Assembly (NCBI RefSeq): GCF_009746625.1
Contig: NZ_VWXL01000052.1
Coordinates: 248,001 to 312,000 of the forward strand
From: Caproicibacter fermentans
Lineage (GTDB): Bacteria > Bacillota > Clostridia > Oscillospirales > Acutalibacteraceae
Length of the DNA: 64,000 bases
Direction of reading: 5' to 3'
Translations under genes and position numbers: made by a program
The notes under the pieces: generated by a model
Database searches by the model: none
Seen by the model: only the letters and a program-made list of their open reading frames with translations
Told to the model about the DNA's origin: nothing
Shown here: piece by piece, positions 60,619 through 64,000 of the stretch
Numbering within the stretch: position 1 is the stretch's first letter
Layout of the letters: each line of letters begins with the position of its first letter

Positions 60619-62263
60619 GTACATCGACGATTACATGTCGGCGGTCCGCAACGGGAAAGTAAAGGCGCCCAAAGAAATCCGTCAGGCGATGGATTACATT
60701 GAGCGAAAGCTTTCCCCGCCGGCCGATGTGTTTATCGACACCGCGAAGATTGACAAAGCCGTTGAACTGATCGAACGATATTTTGAAATAAAGCTCCTGC
60801 CGTGGGAGCTTTTTGTTTTGTCCCTTGTCCATTGCTATTACCGCCAGACCGATACCGTAGTGTTCAATGAGTTCTTCATCATGATGGGGCGTGGAAACGG
60901 CAAGAACGGGTTTATTTCTGGATTAGCATGGTATCTCACGACAAAGTATCACGGCGTAAACGGGTACAACGTCGATATTATCGCAAACAGCGAAGATCAA
61001 GCGAAAACATCGTTTGAAGATATTTACTCCATGCTGGAAAGCACCTGGACAAAATCCAAACGATTTTTTTATAAGTCCAAAGTTGAGATTACAAATTTAC
61101 AGACAAAATCCTATATCAAATACAACACGTCGAATGCCCGCACAAAAGACGGTAAGCGCTCGGCGTGTTTGATTTTTGATGAAGAGCATGAGTACGAAAA
61201 TTCCAAAAGCATCGGCGTGTTTCAGTCCGGGTTTGGCAAACGGAAACACAGCCGGATATTCAAAATCACAACAAACGGCTATGTCCGCGACGGTGTACTT
61301 GATGACGATCTCCGCTTGGCGCACGATGTTTTGAGTGGCGACATAACCGAGCTTGGGCTTTGCCCCCTGATTTACAAGATGGATTCGGATGAGGAAGTCA
61401 GCCATCCGGAGCTGTGGGAAAAGGCAAATCCTTCTCTTCCATACTTCCCCGAGCTGAAAAAAGAAATGGATTCCGAGTACATCAAAATGAAGTACGACCG
61501 GCAGACATTTCTTGATTTTTACACAAAGCGCATGAACCTCCCTCGCAGCGGAGAAGAAACGCCGATCACGGCAGAGGAAAACATCGCCGCGACGAATCAG
61601 CCAATTCCAGACCTGACCGGGCGTTCCTGCACGGCGGGGCTTGACTATGCGGCGATCAATGACTTTGCCAGTGCGAACCTCCATTTTAAGGAAGGTGAAA
61701 AACGGTATGACATCAATCACTCGTGGCTCTGCCTACAGTCCGCCGATCTGAACCGGCTGAAAATACCGTGGAAAGATTGGGCGGCTCGCGGCTGGCTTAC
61801 GCTGGTGGATGAAAAGGAAATCAATCCGGACATCCTTGCCGAGTGGATCGCGAAACAAGCGCAGAAGTACAATATCAAAAAACTGGCGCTCGATAACAAC
61901 AAATATGCCGTTGTGGCTCGGGCGCTCCGCGATGTTGGGTTTGACGCAAAGACCTATAAAAATCTGGTTTGCGTTCGACCGAATGACATTATGCGGACAA
62001 TCCCGGTTATTGACAGCGTGTTTATCAATCAGAATTTTGCATGGGGGGATTACCCGCCGCTCCGCTGGGCCGCTCGGAATACAAAGCGGGAAGAGCGCGG
62101 GCGGGCCGAAGGAACCAGCACGGGAAATTTTTACTATGCGAAGATTGAGGCAAAGTCCAGAAAGACAGACCCGTGGATGGCATTGGTCCACTCAATGACG
62201 GTTGAAAGCGAACTGGATGAAGTTACAAGCTCCTATGATGACATGCCTGTAATTACCCTGTAA
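60605..62263 (+). CDS. Phage terminase large subunit
   Basis: About 552 aa. Walker A-like 'MGRGNGKNGFISGLAWYL', Walker B 'SACLIFDEEHEYENS', and RNase H-like nuclease residues in 'AGLDYAAINDFASANLHF' and 'ALDNNKYAVVARAL'. It resembles the HK97/P27-associated TerL. A start at ATG 60605 is preferred to GTG 60596. It is different in family from the large terminase of the first cluster. Confidence 0.92.
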   Translation: MLKCKYIDDYMSAVRNGKVKAPKEIRQAMDYIERKLSPPADVFIDTAKIDKAVELIERYFEIKLLPWELFVLSLVHCYYRQTDTVVFNEFFIMMGRGNGKNGFISGLAWYLTTKYHGVNGYNVDIIANSEDQAKTSFEDIYSMLESTWTKSKRFFYKSKVEITNLQTKSYIKYNTSNARTKDGKRSACLIFDEEHEYENSKSIGVFQSGFGKRKHSRIFKITTNGYVRDGVLDDDLRLAHDVLSGDITELGLCPLIYKMDSDEEVSHPELWEKANPSLPYFPELKKEMDSEYIKMKYDRQTFLDFYTKRMNLPRSGEETPITAEENIAATNQPIPDLTGRSCTAGLDYAAINDFASANLHFKEGEKRYDINHSWLCLQSADLNRLKIPWKDWAARGWLTLVDEKEINPDILAEWIAKQAQKYNIKKLALDNNKYAVVARALRDVGFDAKTYKNLVCVRPNDIMRTIPVIDSVFINQNFAWGDYPPLRWAARNTKREERGRAEGTSTGNFYYAKIEAKSRKTDPWMALVHSMTVESELDEVTSSYDDMPVITL

Positions 62264-62276
62264 AGAAGGTGAGAAA

Positions 62277-63461
62277 TTGGGATTAATATCTTGGCTGCAA
62301 GAAAAGCTCGGCGGTCAGGCGGTACCGGTCAGCGGTGAGGGCCTTGCAGAGGACATCGACGAATATTATCAAGCCTATGCGGATGTGTATTACCGGGAGC
62401 TTGCCTTCTGGTCCACGGTCAACACCGTTGCAAACGCCGTCAGCAAGTGCGAATTCAAGACTTACTCCGGCGGAGTTGAAAAGAAAGGCGCAGAGTATTA
62501 TCTCTGGAACGTGGAGCCGAACAAGAATCAGAATTCAAGCGGATTTATCCATAAATGGATTGCGCAACTCTATCGGCACAACGAATGCCTGATTATTGAG
62601 CAGAACGGGCAACTGCTTGTGGCGGACAGTTTCATCCGAACGCCGTATGCGCTCTACGACGATCTTTTTGCCCAGGTAACCGTCGGGGATTTCACTTTCG
62701 GCAAGACCTTTTCACAGTCTGATGTGCTGTATTGGCAGCTTTCCGAAAAAGATATGCGGAAGGTCACGGCGGCGCTATATGCGAGCTATTCAAAATTGCT
62801 TGCATACAGTATGAAAGCCTATCAGAAGTCGCGCGGGACGAAGGGAATTTTCAATTATGAGACATTGCCGGTCGCGGGGTCGGAGCAAAGAAAAGCCTTT
62901 GATGATCTGCTGACAAATAAATTCAAAACGTTTATGAGCGCTGGCGATGCTATTCTTCCCCTCGGCACAGGGCAGTCCTATACCGACATCGGAAGCAAAA
63001 CCTATTCCTCCGAAAGTACCCGTGATATTCGGGCAATGGTGGATGATATTTCAGACTTCACGGCGAAAGCGTTTGGTGTTCCCCCGGCTCTGCTCCACGG
63101 CGACGTGCAGGGCGTGAATGAGGTTACGGACCAGCTTCTGACGTTTTGCATTGATCCTCTGACTTGTATGTTGGAGGAAGAGATTAATCGAAAGCGCTAT
63201 GGCAAGTCTGAATTTTTGAAGCGAAACTACTTGCAGATTGACACAAAATCGATTAAGCACATCGACCTTTTGAGCGTGTCAACCTCCATTGACAAATTGA
63301 TTTCTTCCGGTGCATACAGCATCAACGACATCCGGAAACTGTGTAACGATGAGCCGATTGATGCTGATTGGGCGAACCGACACATGATTACAAAAAATTA
63401 TACCGTTGCCGATCTGATGGCAACTATGGAGGGAAACGATGAAACAGCTGAGAAAGAATGA
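62277..63461 (+). CDS. Phage portal protein, HK97-type
   Basis: A 394-aa HK97-family portal, TTG start: 'WSTVNTVANAVSKCEFKTY', 'LWNVEPNKNQNSSGFIHKWI', 'SDVLYWQLSEKD', 'FTAKAFGVPPALLHGDVQGV'. It forms the packaging ring. It is smaller and unrelated in sequence to the portal of the first cluster. Confidence 0.92.
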   Translation: MGLISWLQEKLGGQAVPVSGEGLAEDIDEYYQAYADVYYRELAFWSTVNTVANAVSKCEFKTYSGGVEKKGAEYYLWNVEPNKNQNSSGFIHKWIAQLYRHNECLIIEQNGQLLVADSFIRTPYALYDDLFAQVTVGDFTFGKTFSQSDVLYWQLSEKDMRKVTAALYASYSKLLAYSMKAYQKSRGTKGIFNYETLPVAGSEQRKAFDDLLTNKFKTFMSAGDAILPLGTGQSYTDIGSKTYSSESTRDIRAMVDDISDFTAKAFGVPPALLHGDVQGVNEVTDQLLTFCIDPLTCMLEEEINRKRYGKSEFLKRNYLQIDTKSIKHIDLLSVSTSIDKLISSGAYSINDIRKLCNDEPIDADWANRHMITKNYTVADLMATMEGNDETAEKE

Positions 63462-63483
63462 TTCCGAGAGAGGGGGTGATTAG

Positions 63484-64000
63484 TTGAAAAAGTATTATTC
63501 GATGGAAACCAGCGGGCGCACGGCTGATCTCTATATTTTCGGGGACATCGCGGATGCTGTTGATACCGGTATCGACGAAGCATGGGGGCTTGATCTCGGA
63601 GAGACGTCCAGCCTGTCCATCGTGAAGGACATTCAAGCGCTCGACGTCGATACGATTAATGTCCATATCAACAGCATGGGCGGTTACACCAACGAGGGCA
63701 TAGCGATCTTTAACACCCTCAAAAACAGCAAGGCAAAGGTCAACACAATCGTGGACGGATTCGCCTGCTCCGCCGCGTCCGTTATATTTATGGCGGGGGA
63801 TAACCGGATCATGAACAGCGCATCAATCCTTATGATCCATAATGCATGGATGGAAGGCATAGCCGGGAACGGCGCGCAGGTTCGCGGGATTGCCGATGAG
63901 CTCGACAAGATTTCACAGGCCGCCGGGAATGCCTATATGGAGCGGGTAAACATCGCCCGCGAGGAATTGGACACCCTGCTTGACGGTGAAAACCATGAGG
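63484..64000 (+). CDS. ClpP-like prohead protease (S14), partial at window end
   Basis: At least 172 codons from TTG 63484. The fold 'TINVHINSMGGYTNEGIAIF' and the Ser motif 'DGFACSAASVIFMAGD', with His in 'MIHNAW', match S14-type prohead proteases that mature the capsid. The gene is open at base 64000, so the C-terminus and the capsid gene lie beyond. Confidence 0.88.
   Translation, partial: MKKYYSMETSGRTADLYIFGDIADAVDTGIDEAWGLDLGETSSLSIVKDIQALDVDTINVHINSMGGYTNEGIAIFNTLKNSKAKVNTIVDGFACSAASVIFMAGDNRIMNSASILMIHNAWMEGIAGNGAQVRGIADELDKISQAAGNAYMERVNIAREELDTLLDGENHE

Larger units (their letters stand above)
40584..64000. mobile_element. Prophage integrated at tRNA-Leu (left part; right end beyond window)
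   Basis: A conventional temperate phage genome with lower GC than the chromosome: serine recombinase, ImmA/repressor, excisionase, antirepressor, small early genes, recombination/replication module, late regulator, HNH, terminase, portal and ClpP-like protease. The left boundary lies in the 3' end of tRNA-Leu. The right att site and the tail and lysis genes are outside the window. It appears intact as far as seen. Confidence 0.9.

Noticed and set aside
59827-60624. 265-codon minus-strand frame
   Set aside because: Opposite two plus-strand phage genes with good ribosome sites; composition typical of a shadow.

Overview
The window looks like chromosome of a GC-rich, endospore-forming, motile member of the Clostridia, probably Oscillospirales/Ruminococcaceae. 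The basis is protein similarity to that group recognised by eye, a ypeB-type spore germination gene, a chemoreceptor behind a sigma-D-like promoter, Bacillus-type ARG boxes, and strong GGAGG ribosome sites with frequent TTG and GTG starts. The species cannot be named from sequence alone.

Layout. (1) 49-10058: a compact operon of phage structural genes with host-like base composition: terminase, portal, prohead protease, decoration protein, major capsid protein, two connectors, then directly LysM/hub/spike/gp25-like/gpJ/gpI baseplate genes. No tape measure, sheath, separate tube, fibre, lysis, replication or integrase gene is visible. (2) 10206-20868: hflX, a chemoreceptor, an ECF sigma/anti-sigma-like pair, a yjdF gene with its probable riboswitch, a group of lipoproteins or surface proteins of unknown role, and a flavin reductase. 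(3) 21022-30544: an arginine biosynthesis cluster argG-argH-argC-argJ-argB-argD-argF behind two ARG boxes. It carries a terminator-like hairpin after argG and is split after argC by about 800 bp holding an inverted-repeat element and direct repeats. (4) 30635-40457: a small membrane protein, an orphan ypeB, an EAL phosphodiesterase, murD, two tandem M42 peptidases, a GNAT protein, a DUF6440 protein and a YnbB-like PLP enzyme. (5) 40521-64000: tRNA-Leu(UAG), then a conventional, more AT-rich prophage on its 3' end. It runs from a large serine recombinase through repressor/ImmA, excisionase, antirepressor, many small genes, a SbcC-like ATPase/RecT/helicase/VRR-NUC/primase replication module, a structured RNA, HNH, terminase and portal to a ClpP-like prohead protease cut by the window end.

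The two phage regions differ. The second is an ordinary integrated temperate phage. The first looks domesticated: it keeps everything needed to build a head, package DNA and carry a baseplate, but lacks the parts that give a tail its length. It is the best candidate here for an undescribed particle. Its 220-aa connector may be fused to a single tail-tube-like domain, and two of its genes (protease and gpJ) apparently start at CTG codons in a CTGA stop/start overlap.

Other points worth following are a predicted H-type pseudoknot RNA at 58478-58727, unassigned structured RNAs next to hflX and upstream of the LRR lipoprotein, and a 330-bp element with perfect 20-bp inverted termini inside the arg cluster. 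The serine integrase also takes its last codons from the tRNA gene.
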